DNA of 64,000 nucleotides from Ichthyobacterium seriolicida (GTDB lineage Bacteria; Bacteroidota; Bacteroidia; Flavobacteriales; Ichthyobacteriaceae): NCBI RefSeq assembly GCF_002369955.1, contig NZ_AP014564.1, positions 308,893 to 372,892 of the forward strand, read 5' to 3'. Shown piece by piece: positions 34,702 to 42,899 of this stretch (position 1 is its first letter; each line of letters starts with the position of its first letter). The notes under the pieces were generated by a model. It saw only the letters and a program-made list of their open reading frames with translations, ran no database searches and was not told where the DNA came from. The position numbers and the translations under genes were made by a program.

Positions 34702-35517
34702 ATGATAAAAAATCACCTTTATTATTGCCTATTCATTTTAGTTATAACCTTGTCATGGTCGTGTGCATCCCTTGATGATGTACTAAACAGTAGCTCTTTA
34801 GAAGAAAAGGAAAAGTTGGCTCTTAAGTATTATAACGAAGGGGACTACGAAACGGCTAGTATGTTTTTTGAGAATATATTACCATACTACAGGGGCTTAG
34901 AAAAAATGGAAGAGTTTTCTTATTACAATGCAATGTGTTCTTATAACAAGGGGTATTATATAGTAGCTGCTGAGCAGTTGAAAAATTTCGAGAAAAATTT
35001 TCCACACAATGAAAATGCCCAATACGCTGCGTATCTATCGGCATACTGTTATTACTTAGATTCTCCTAAATATTATTTAGATCAAGAAAGCACGCATAAT
35101 GCAATACCTTATCTGCAAAAGTTTACTAACAAATATCCTAATTCCAAATATGTAGAGGAGTGTAATAAGTTGATGTCTGAGCTAAGAGAAAAAATAGAAA
35201 AAAAGGCTTTTGAAAACGCTAAAATATATTACAGCACAAAAAAATACAAAGCCGCTGTGGTGGCTTTAGGTACAGTTTTAAATGACTATCCAGGGAATAA
35301 ATTTACCAGCGAGATATACTATTACAGAGCAAAATCTGCTTATGAGTTGGCTGTAAAGAGTATAGAATCTAAAAAAAAGAAGAGATTCATAGATTTGGAT
35401 ACGGCTTGTAAGTTATTCATAAAACACTCTGATAAAGAGAATAAAAACTATTCCAAATGGATGGAAGAAATCTCAGACATACACTATAAAGCAATAGAAT
35501 ATATAACATTAAATTAA
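34702..35517 (+). CDS. bamD: Outer membrane protein assembly factor BamD
   Basis: The 271-residue lipoprotein (signal ending LSWSC, Cys21) consists of TPR-like helices: ALKYYNEGDYETASMFFENILP, SYYNAMCSYNKGYYIVAAEQLKNFEKNFP and DYPGNKFTSEIYYYRAKSAYELA. BamD is the essential partner of BamA in inserting beta-barrel proteins into the outer membrane. Its place ahead of rpoZ and coaBC is the usual flavobacterial order. The gap to rpoZ is one base. Confidence 0.93.
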   Translation: MIKNHLYYCLFILVITLSWSCASLDDVLNSSSLEEKEKLALKYYNEGDYETASMFFENILPYYRGLEKMEEFSYYNAMCSYNKGYYIVAAEQLKNFEKNFPHNENAQYAAYLSAYCYYLDSPKYYLDQESTHNAIPYLQKFTNKYPNSKYVEECNKLMSELREKIEKKAFENAKIYYSTKKYKAAVVALGTVLNDYPGNKFTSEIYYYRAKSAYELAVKSIESKKKKRFIDLDTACKLFIKHSDKENKNYSKWMEEISDIHYKAIEYITLN

Positions 35518-35518
35518 A

Positions 35519-35818
35519 ATGGAAGTTTATAAAAAATACTCTACTAATAAAGTTGCCTTCGATCAAAATAAAGTCGATTATCAACTCGATAATATTTATG
35601 AATCTATAGTAAAAATAAGTAAAAGAGCTAAGGAAATCTCTAGCGAGATAGAGAAAGATCTCAAAGTTAGATTGGGAGAGTTTCAATACGAAAATGAAGT
35701 CATAGAAGAGGTATTTGAAAACAGAGAACAGATAGAGGTCTCTAAATACTACGAAAGGCTTCCAAAACCTACACAGATAGCAGCCCAGGAATGGGTTGAT
35801 GCTCAAGAATCTAAATAA
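35519..35818 (+). CDS. rpoZ: RNA polymerase omega subunit (Bacteroidota type)
   Basis: The 99-residue protein is a small RNA polymerase assembly subunit. The Bacteroidota form is divergent but recognisable from NIYESIVKISKRAKEI, ENEVIEEVFENREQIEVSKYYERLPKPT and its position between bamD and coaBC. The gene starts one base after the bamD stop and is co-transcribed with it. Confidence 0.88.
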   Translation: MEVYKKYSTNKVAFDQNKVDYQLDNIYESIVKISKRAKEISSEIEKDLKVRLGEFQYENEVIEEVFENREQIEVSKYYERLPKPTQIAAQEWVDAQESK

Positions 35819-35830
35819 CTTGTTAGATAC

Positions 35831-37039
35831 ATGTCCTTTTTAAAAGGAAAAAAAATCTTATTAGGAGTATCAGGCGGAATAGCTGCTTATAAAATTCCTC
35901 ATTTGGTGAGATTGCTGATAAAAGCAGAAGCTCAAGTCAAGATCCTAATGACTCATAACGCCGTGAGATTTGTAAGTCCGCTTACTCTTTCAGTTCTTTC
36001 CAAAAACGATGTCCACATTTCAAGTAGGAAAGAAGGCGTATTAAGTTCAGAACAAATAGATCATATTGAATTATCCCTTTGGGCAGATATGATATTAATA
36101 GCGCCTGCTACAGCTAATACAATAGCTAAAATGAGTAGAGGTTTAGCAGATAATCCTTTAATTTTAACTTATCTATCTGCTAGGTGTGATGTTTATATTT
36201 CTCCAGCCATGGATTTATACATGTGTGAGCATCCCTCTACAAAAAAAAATCTCGATACTCTGCGCTCTTTTGGTAATCGTATCATCCCCATGGAAAAAGG
36301 AGAGTTAGCAAGTGGCCTGGTGGGATTAGGGAGAATGGCAGAACCAGAACACATAGTATCCTTTATAAAAGAGGATATTTCTAAGAAGACTCCTCTACAC
36401 AAAAAGAAAATATTAGTAACTGCAGGCCCCACACGTGAATATATAGATCCCGTGAGGGCTATAACAAATTTTTCTTCTGGAAAAATGGGCTTTGCAATAG
36501 CCCAAGAGGCTGCAAATATGGGGGCTGAAGTAGTGTTGATAACTGGCCCTGTACATCTCAAGATAAATCATAAAAACATAAAGAGGATTGATGTAACCTC
36601 TGCTGAAGATATGTATAATGAAATTATTAACTATTTTGATAATACAGATATACTCATCATGTCGGCAGCTGTGTCAGATTATAAAATAGATAGTATATAT
36701 CCTCTAAAACTAAAAAAAAGTGAAGATATTATTGACCTGAGATTAGTTAAGAATATAGATATACTAAAATCATTGGGAAAGAAAAAGAAAGGACAATTAA
36801 TAGTCGGGTTTGCTCTAGAGACAGATAATGAATTGGAGAATGCCAAACAAAAGCTCTTAGATAAAAACGCAGATATTATAATCTTAAATTCTCTAAATGA
36901 TAAAGGAGCTGGGTTCAATTACGATACTAATAAGATTAATATAATTTCAAAAAATGAAGTCATAGACTTGCCTCTGAAGAGTAAAAACGAAATAGCAATA
37001 GATATTTTAGAATACTGTTGTTCAAATTATATGAAGTAA
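35831..37039 (+). CDS. coaBC: Bifunctional phosphopantothenoylcysteine decarboxylase / phosphopantothenate-cysteine ligase
   Basis: The 402-residue protein performs two steps of coenzyme A synthesis. The N-terminal flavoprotein CoaC half shows LGVSGGIAAYKIPHLVR, the FMN-site histidine region SEQIDHIELS, APATANTIAKMSRGLADN and ISPAMDLYM. The C-terminal CoaB half shows LVTAGPTREYIDPVRAITNFSSGKMG, MSAAVSDYK and VGFALETD. It is the last gene of the bamD operon. In related genomes DUF4835 and recN genes commonly follow; here mfd follows instead. Confidence 0.95.
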   Translation: MSFLKGKKILLGVSGGIAAYKIPHLVRLLIKAEAQVKILMTHNAVRFVSPLTLSVLSKNDVHISSRKEGVLSSEQIDHIELSLWADMILIAPATANTIAKMSRGLADNPLILTYLSARCDVYISPAMDLYMCEHPSTKKNLDTLRSFGNRIIPMEKGELASGLVGLGRMAEPEHIVSFIKEDISKKTPLHKKKILVTAGPTREYIDPVRAITNFSSGKMGFAIAQEAANMGAEVVLITGPVHLKINHKNIKRIDVTSAEDMYNEIINYFDNTDILIMSAAVSDYKIDSIYPLKLKKSEDIIDLRLVKNIDILKSLGKKKKGQLIVGFALETDNELENAKQKLLDKNADIIILNSLNDKGAGFNYDTNKINIISKNEVIDLPLKSKNEIAIDILEYCCSNYMK

Positions 37040-37128
37040 AACATTTCAATAACAACTTTGTTTTACCTGGGTTTGGGTAACTATATGCCTTAAAATTAGT
37101 CTAATATCCAGACGATTCCTCTGTAATA

Positions 37129-40100
37129 ATGAAAAAAATAAATGACCTGATAAAAGTATATAAAGAGTCCACTCAGATAAAAGAAATCACAAGTATACTT
37201 AAATCAAAAAAAAAAAAATAGGGATAAATGGCAGTGTAGGATCTCTATTGTCAATATTTTCCCATAGCATCTTTAGAGAAAAGAAAAGTCCTTTTTTATT
37301 TTTGTTGAAAGATAAAGAATCCGCAGCCTATTGTTTCAATGAATTAGAGAAATTAGAAGAGGATTGCAAAGTTCTTTTTTTTTCTAACTCTTACAATAAT
37401 CTCGATGAGACAGCTGATAGGAGCATCTCTAAAACTCTATTCCAAACCGAGGCAATAAACACTATAAATAAGCAAAACAGACCTTTTATCGTAGTATCCT
37501 TTACCGATGCTATCTCTGAAAAGTTAATCAGCAAAGAGGAGTTTATTAAAGACGTATTTCACCTTTCTGTAGGCGACACAATATCCTTAGATTCTTTAGA
37601 GAGTAAACTAGAAGTCTTTAATTTTGATAGGGTAGATTTTGTTACTACTCCTGGGCAATTTTCTATTAGAGGAAGTATTTTCGATATATTTTCATTTTCT
37701 AATGAAAATCCTTATAGGATTGATTTTTTTGACCAAACGATAAATAGCATTAGGTTATTTGATGAATCAACTCAGCTATCAGTACAGGAGGTAGAGGGTA
37801 TAGACATCTTGAAAGATATATCTGGTAAACACAAAACAGCTAGACAAAATAGTAGTATTTTCGATTATATGCCCGAAGATACCGTAGTGATAACTGATGA
37901 TCTACAGGTGATTTTAAGGGATATTAAATTAATATTTGATAACTCAAAAGAGAAAAACACAAATCTTGAAAAACTATTTTTAAGCGATAGTGAAATAGTC
38001 GAAGAATTAAAAAAATTATCTGTAATAGAGTTTTCCAAGCCATTTTTCTCAGTGGATAATACAGTATCCTTTTCTTGTGAACCTCAACCTTCTTTTAGTA
38101 AACAATTCGAGTTGTTGGGGAATAATCTTCTAAACAATACCAAAGAGGGGATAGAAAATATAATTTGCTGTAGTGGGGAAAAACAAGCCAGTAGACTCAT
38201 AGAAATATTTGAAAGTGTGAATTTTCGTATAAAATTCAGCACGATACAATATCCTATTCACAGAGGTTTTGTAGATAGAGGTAATAAAGTGGCTTGTTAT
38301 AGCGATCATCAGATATTCGATCGTTATCAACGATTCTACTTAAAAAACAACTATAACAAAAGACATTCTCTGACATTAAAAGAGATAAACTCCTTAAAGA
38401 GAGGAGATTTAGTAACCCACATAGATTACGGTATAGGTAGATTTGGAGGATTACAGAAATTAGAAAATGACGGGAAAAGACAAGAGGTCATAAAGTTAGT
38501 ATACAAGGATAATGACACTCTATACATAAGTATCCACTCTTTACATAAAATATCTAAATTCAACTCTAAAGAGGGCACTACTCCTAAGTTGACTAGGCTA
38601 GGATCGGGAAGTTGGAGTAAAATCAAGAAAAAGACAAAGAGCAAGATAAAAGATATTGCCTTTGATCTAATCAAACTATACGCCGAGAGAAAACAAAAAA
38701 AAGGATTTGCTTTCAGTCCAGATACATATTTACAACAAGAATTAGAAGCTTCTTTTATCTATGAAGAAACTCCAGATCAAATAACAGCTATCAAAGTTGT
38801 TAAAGAAGATATGGAACGAGATATTCCTATGGATAGACTAATATGTGGAGATGTGGGTTTTGGAAAAACTGAAATAGCTATTCGTGCTGCTTTTAAGGCA
38901 GTAGCCGATAATAAACAAGTAGCTGTATTAGTCCCTACAACGGTATTGACATTTCAACACAAGAACTCTTTTAATAAGAGATTAGAAGACTTTCCAAGTA
39001 ATGTAGAGTGTTTAAATAGATTTAAAACTGCAAAGCAGAAAACAGAGATTTTAAACAAATTAAAAAAAGGTGAAATAGATATAATAATAGGCACTCATAT
39101 GTTGATCAATGCAGAGTTTAAAGATTTAGGTCTATTAATTATAGATGAAGAACAGAAGTTCGGAGTAGGAGTAAAAGATAAATTGAAAAACTTAAAAAAG
39201 AATGTAGATACCTTAACTCTTACGGCTACGCCTATTCCTAGGACTTTACAATTTTCGCTTATGGGGGCTAGAGATCTATCTACATTGAATACTCCACCTC
39301 CAAACAGGCAACCTATAGAAACTCAAGTCATCACTTTTGACGAGCAGATCATAGGAGATGCTATTTCTTATGAAATATCTAGAGGAGGGCAGGTTTTCTT
39401 TATTCATAATAGAATAAGTGATATTAAAGGGATAAAGAGCACTATACAAAATATAGTGCCTGAGGCTAAAATAGGAATAGGTCATGGTCAGATGGATGGT
39501 AAACAACTAGAGGAATTAATACTATCTTTTATGAGAGGAGAGTTTGATATTCTAATATCTACCACTATAATAGAAAACGGATTAGATATACCAAATGCTA
39601 ATACTCTGATCGTAAATAATGCGAATAATTTTGGTTTGTCCGATCTGCATCAGATGAGAGGAAGAGTGGGTAGATCTAATAAGAAAGCTTTTTGTTATTT
39701 CTTAGCTCCTCCTCATATTTCTATGAGCGAAGAATCTAGAAAGAGATTACAGATTTTAGAGGAGTTTTCCAATTTGGGATCTGGGTTTAAAATAGCTGCT
39801 AAAGATTTGGAAATGAGAGGAGCTGGTGATATTTTAGGAGGGGAGCAAACAGGTTTTATAAACGATATAGGATTTGATACATATCAAAAGATATTAAACG
39901 AAACTATAGAGGAATTAAAGAAAAAAGAATTTAAAAATTTATATACAGAGGATACTGAAAATAACATATTTATTGCTTCTAAAGAATGTCATATAGACAC
40001 AGATTTTGAAATACTATTTCCAAGTGACTATATCAGTAATGTAGATGAACGGCTATCACTTTATGAAGAATTGAGTAAGATGAGACATGAAGAAGAATTG

Positions 40101-40457
40101 AATTCCTTTTCAAAGAGAATAGTCGACAGGTTTGGAGATATTCCTATTGAAACAAAGGGGTTATTAAATTCCATGAGGATAAAGTGGAAAGCCAAAAAAT
40201 TGGGTTTAGAGAAAATAATATTGAAAAACCAGAAGATGGTAGGTTATTTCATATCAGATGAAAATTCACCTTTTTTCAAGTCTGAAACTTTCAATGACAT
40301 ATTACTCTTTTTACAAAGAAATCACCATCGCTCTTCTATGAAAGAGTTAAAATCTAAAAGTGATTCAACTGTTTTGACAATGTCTATATCTGGCATAAAA
40401 AATATAGATGAGGCCTTCACAGTTATGGAAGAACTAGAATGTCGATCTATAAACTAG
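37129..40457 (+). CDS. mfd: Transcription-repair coupling factor Mfd, interrupted near the 5' end by an A13 tract
   Basis: From TTG 37248 an open frame of 1069 residues covers nearly all of Mfd: UvrB-like region (FLFLLKDKESAAYCFNELEKLEE, RVDFVTTPGQFSIRGSIFDIFSFS), RNA-polymerase-interaction region (LKRGDLVTHIDYGIGRFGGL), helicase motifs (ICGDVGFGKTEIAIRAAF, IIDEEQKFGV, TLTATPIPRTLQFSLMGARD) and the C-terminal TRCF domain. The natural N-terminus lies upstream. ATG 37129 encodes MKKINDLIKVYKESTQIKEI up to the A run at 37206-37218. After the run the Mfd frame continues IGINGSVGSLLSIFSHSIF, which fits relatives. With 13 A the ATG frame stops at TAG 37219-37221; 14 or 11 A would join them. Mfd recruits UvrA to stalled RNA polymerase. 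The gene is either slippage-dependent or damaged. Confidence 0.85.
37206..37218 (+). repeat. Homopolymeric A tract of 13 near the start of mfd
   Basis: Thirteen A lie between the 5' end of the mfd frame (ATG 37129) and its continuation. The tract leaves the two out of frame by one base. No standard start codon exists in the downstream frame between the tract and TTG 37248. Confidence 0.85.
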
Positions 40458-40468
40458 ATATTAAGTAA

Positions 40469-41209
40469 GGTTCAAGACAACTTAAGGGGATTTTTTCTTA
40501 GCCATTTTAACAGACAAAAATACAAATTTTCATTTCGATAATTAAACCTCCATTCACACTCTTTTAGATGATAATAAAACTTGTGCTTATGGACTCCTCT
40601 AAACCTAGATAATCGAACTTTACATAGTCCCCAAAAATTCTCAATTCCATTAATGTGATTTACTCCTCTAGCAAATTCATTTTCACTATGTTTTACTCTA
40701 TAATGCCTCTTATAACCATAGTTTACCAAGCCGTCATAAGACTTAAACCCATCAGTATAAATTGTACTTTCTTTACTTGCTCTGCTCTCTACAATAGGTA
40801 TTATTACTGATGATGAGCAGTTTTTTACAATTTGTGTATAAACTTTACCCTCTCTCTTTAACATACCAAATACTGGAACTTTTCCCCCTGATCCTCGTCC
40901 CCTTTTTTCCCCTAACTCGTTTAGCTCCAAAATAACTCTCATCTAATTCTATTTCCCCTTGATTAAAAGGACTTTCTTCTTCGCATTTTTGAGCAATTAA
41001 CAAACGTAATTTGTCAAAAATTTTGTTGATAGTATAACGACTTACATTAGTCAATTTACTAACTTTTTTCGCTTCAATATCTATGCAAAATAACCGCAAA
41101 ATAGACCTGAATTTTGCCTCAGAAATTCTTGAACGAATTATATACTTATTTTTCATAGATAACATAAGGGGTTACACGCATGTAAATTTACCTTAAGTTG
41201 TCTTGAACC
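40469..41209 (-). mobile_element. IS1595-family insertion sequence, copy 2 (741 bp)
   Basis: This copy is nearly identical to copy 1 but in the opposite orientation. It is bounded by the same inverted repeat (GGTTCAAGACAACTTAAGG at 40469 and its complement ending 41209). It is one base longer than copy 1. The flanks (TAAGTAA before, TAATCTT after) share only TAA, so no full target duplication is visible. It begins 11 bp after the mfd stop. Confidence 0.85.
40472..41165 (-). pseudogene. Frameshifted IS1595-family transposase
   Basis: The frame starting at 41165 matches copy 1 through KRVRGKKG and then leaves it. The rest continues in another frame (RGRGSGGKVPVFGMLKREGK and onward to LRKNPLKLS). 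The cause is six A in GGGGAAAAAAGGGG where copy 1 has five. A few other substitutions (for example LLKWL for MLKWI) show the copies have separated slightly. Probably inactive, but it could be moved by the intact transposase of copy 1. Confidence 0.85.
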
Positions 41210-41210
41210 T

Positions 41211-41363
41211 AATCTTTTAATTTTAGATCTTGACAATTTGGAAAATGCAAAAGCATTAAAGGAAAAGATTACCAAAACCCCTTATGTTTTGTTGTGCTTT
41301 ATTAGTCTAAGTGGTAGAGTATTAAAAATTATAGTTTGGTTTATATCCTCAAAATATGGGTAA
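41211..41363 (+). pseudogene. Remnant of a VirE-N / BT4734-like protein gene
   Basis: Directly after the insertion element a frame of 50 codons reads LLILDLDNLENAKALKEKIT, then TPYVLLCFISLSGRVLKIIV, ending in TAA at 41361. The pattern D-DNL...ALKEKI...PYV-CFISPSGRGLKI-V is what I recall from BT4734/VirE N-terminal domains, which are found with primase-like proteins of Bacteroidota mobile elements. Both ends are missing; the 5' end was probably cut by the insertion element or a linked deletion. The assignment is by memory of the motif only. Confidence 0.5.
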
Positions 41364-41577
41364 AAAAATGTAATGTCAATTTTGAAAGAGCATAAAAACG
41401 GAATACTTGGCTTTTAATTTTACAGGTTATAACAGAACAAGAGCATCTCCGTAATGACTACAGCAATTTCCTAACCATTGATAACACATGTTTTAACTAA
41501 AATTATTAATCCAACTCAGGTAGTATCTTTAATTTGTTGTACAGTAACTCTTATCCTAAAAAAAATGAGAACCAATT
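41364..41577. other. Non-coding stretch between the VirE-like remnant and the thioredoxin gene
   Basis: No gene or convincing remnant is seen. A copy of the recurring motif (TTATTAATCCAACTCAGGTA) lies at 41504-41522. A terminator for the nrd-thioredoxin operon is expected but not clear. Confidence 0.4.
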
Positions 41578-41877
41578 TTAAAAATTAACTACATTATCTA
41601 TACTTGAAGTAGGAATATTTTCATTCAGCCAAAGTTCAAAATCTATTGCAGATTTTATACCACATCTATTTATTTCTTCTTCACCTTTTGTTATTACTAC
41701 AGTAGGAATCTTTTTTATGTTAAATTTCTCAATTAAATCTTCATTTTTGCTAATATCTATAGTCTTATAAGGGATATCTGTAAAGCTCTTATCCATTACA
41801 TTTTTAAATATTGGCTCAAATTGTTTGCAAGGAGAGCACCAATCTGCGTAAAATTCATATACTGTGTATTCTGACAT
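41578..41877 (-). CDS. Thioredoxin-family protein
   Basis: This small thioredoxin of 99 residues from ATG 41877 (103 from ATG 41889, which overlaps nrdB) has the active site WCSPC in the context EFYADWCSPCKQFEPIF and the cis-proline loop KIPTVVI. Standard thioredoxins have CGPC; the serine should alter the redox potential. It follows nrdB by one base, so it probably reduces the ribonucleotide reductase NrdA after each turnover. That partnership is inferred from position. Confidence 0.85.
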   Translation of the reverse strand: MSEYTVYEFYADWCSPCKQFEPIFKNVMDKSFTDIPYKTIDISKNEDLIEKFNIKKIPTVVITKGEEEINRCGIKSAIDFELWLNENIPTSSIDNVVNF

Positions 41878-41878
41878 T

Positions 41879-42865
41879 TTAGAAATCATCGGTAAACATT
41901 ATTTCTCTATCTGATATCCTTTTATATTCTGTAACTCTTTTTTCGAAAAAGTTAGTCTTGCCTTCTACATCAAGTAGTCTCATAAAGTCAAATGGATTTT
42001 TTGTGTTGAAAACTTTTTCAAATCCAAACAGTTCAGCTATGAGATCCGCTGTAGACTCTATGTATTCTGACATCAACTTAGCATTCATACCTATTAGGGA
42101 TACGGGCAAAGCCTCGTTTACAAACTCCTGTTCTAAAAGCACAGCTTCTGTAACTATTTCTTCAAATAGACCTTGAGATACTGTCTGATCTATTAACTCA
42201 GGTTCACGGACTATACCTTCCCATACACCTTGGTTTTTGTAATTATTTATAGTCTCAAACATCAATGCCGAAAAACTAAAATGCAATCCTTCATCCCTTG
42301 CTATAAGGTCATTACTCGCGGCTAGACCAGGTAAAAGACCCTTTTTTCTAAAGTAATATATGGCGCAAAAACTGCCTGCAAAAAACAAGCCTTCCACTAA
42401 TCCAAAGGCTACTAAACGTATAGGTAAAGGACTATCAGAGGCTATCCACTTTTTCACCCATTCTGCTTTTTTTTTTACCGTTGGAACCGTTTCAATGGCG
42501 TTAAAAAGAAGTTCTCTCTCTTGCATGTCGGGAATATAAGTCTCTAATTGCAAGGCGTATGTTTCAGCATGTATGACCTCATTAAAAGCCTGTAATGCCA
42601 AAAAACATCTAGCTTCAGCAATGTGTATCTCTCCATAAAAACGAGTGAGTAGATTCTCATTTATCATACCTTCGGACTGAGCAAAAAAAGCCAATACATG
42701 CTTTATAAAATGCTTTTCTCCTTCAGAGAGTTTCTCAAAATCTTTCATATCTTGAGAAAAATCTAATTCCTCTGTGGTCCAAAAAGCACTCTCATGCGAT
42801 TTATATCTATCCCATATCTCTGTCTCCTTTATAGGAAATAAACTGAATTTATTTTTTACAATCAT
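41879..42865 (-). CDS. nrdB: Class Ia ribonucleoside-diphosphate reductase, small (beta) subunit
   Basis: The 328-residue protein carries the diiron and radical site of ribonucleotide reductase. Ligand motifs are visible: EL-D in TTEELDFSQD, E-x2-H-x3-Y in NEVIHAETY (the tyrosine being the expected radical site), EGLFFAGSF, and ARDEGLHFSF. The C-terminal tail ends REIMFTDDF, typical for binding NrdA. It contains a run of ten A (VKKKAEW codons, near 42467-42476) that is in frame here. It is 34 bp downstream of nrdA. Confidence 0.95.
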   Translation of the reverse strand: MIVKNKFSLFPIKETEIWDRYKSHESAFWTTEELDFSQDMKDFEKLSEGEKHFIKHVLAFFAQSEGMINENLLTRFYGEIHIAEARCFLALQAFNEVIHAETYALQLETYIPDMQERELLFNAIETVPTVKKKAEWVKKWIASDSPLPIRLVAFGLVEGLFFAGSFCAIYYFRKKGLLPGLAASNDLIARDEGLHFSFSALMFETINNYKNQGVWEGIVREPELIDQTVSQGLFEEIVTEAVLLEQEFVNEALPVSLIGMNAKLMSEYIESTADLIAELFGFEKVFNTKNPFDFMRLLDVEGKTNFFEKRVTEYKRISDREIMFTDDF

Positions 42866-42899
42866 TTAATCTTGTTGCTAACACTTTCAAACATTAATT

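Noticed and set aside
34856-35044. Minus-strand open frame inside bamD
   Set aside because: No recognisable motif and it lies fully within a well-supported gene on the other strand.
37036-37066. Hairpin after coaBC (GTAAAACA/TGTTTTAC) as terminator
   Set aside because: An 8-bp AT-rich stem with a 15-nt loop and no T run; too weak to call.
40890-40930. A AAA AAG slippery heptamer in the second IS1595 copy, as in programmed -1 frameshifting
   Set aside because: The heptamer is in the right phase, but the downstream transposase frame is +1 relative to the start frame, so a -1 shift would not join them; copy 1 encodes the same protein without a shift.
42467-42476. Run of ten A in nrdB as another switch
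   Set aside because: The frame is intact and the three lysines fit the protein; it may slip but nothing suggests regulation.
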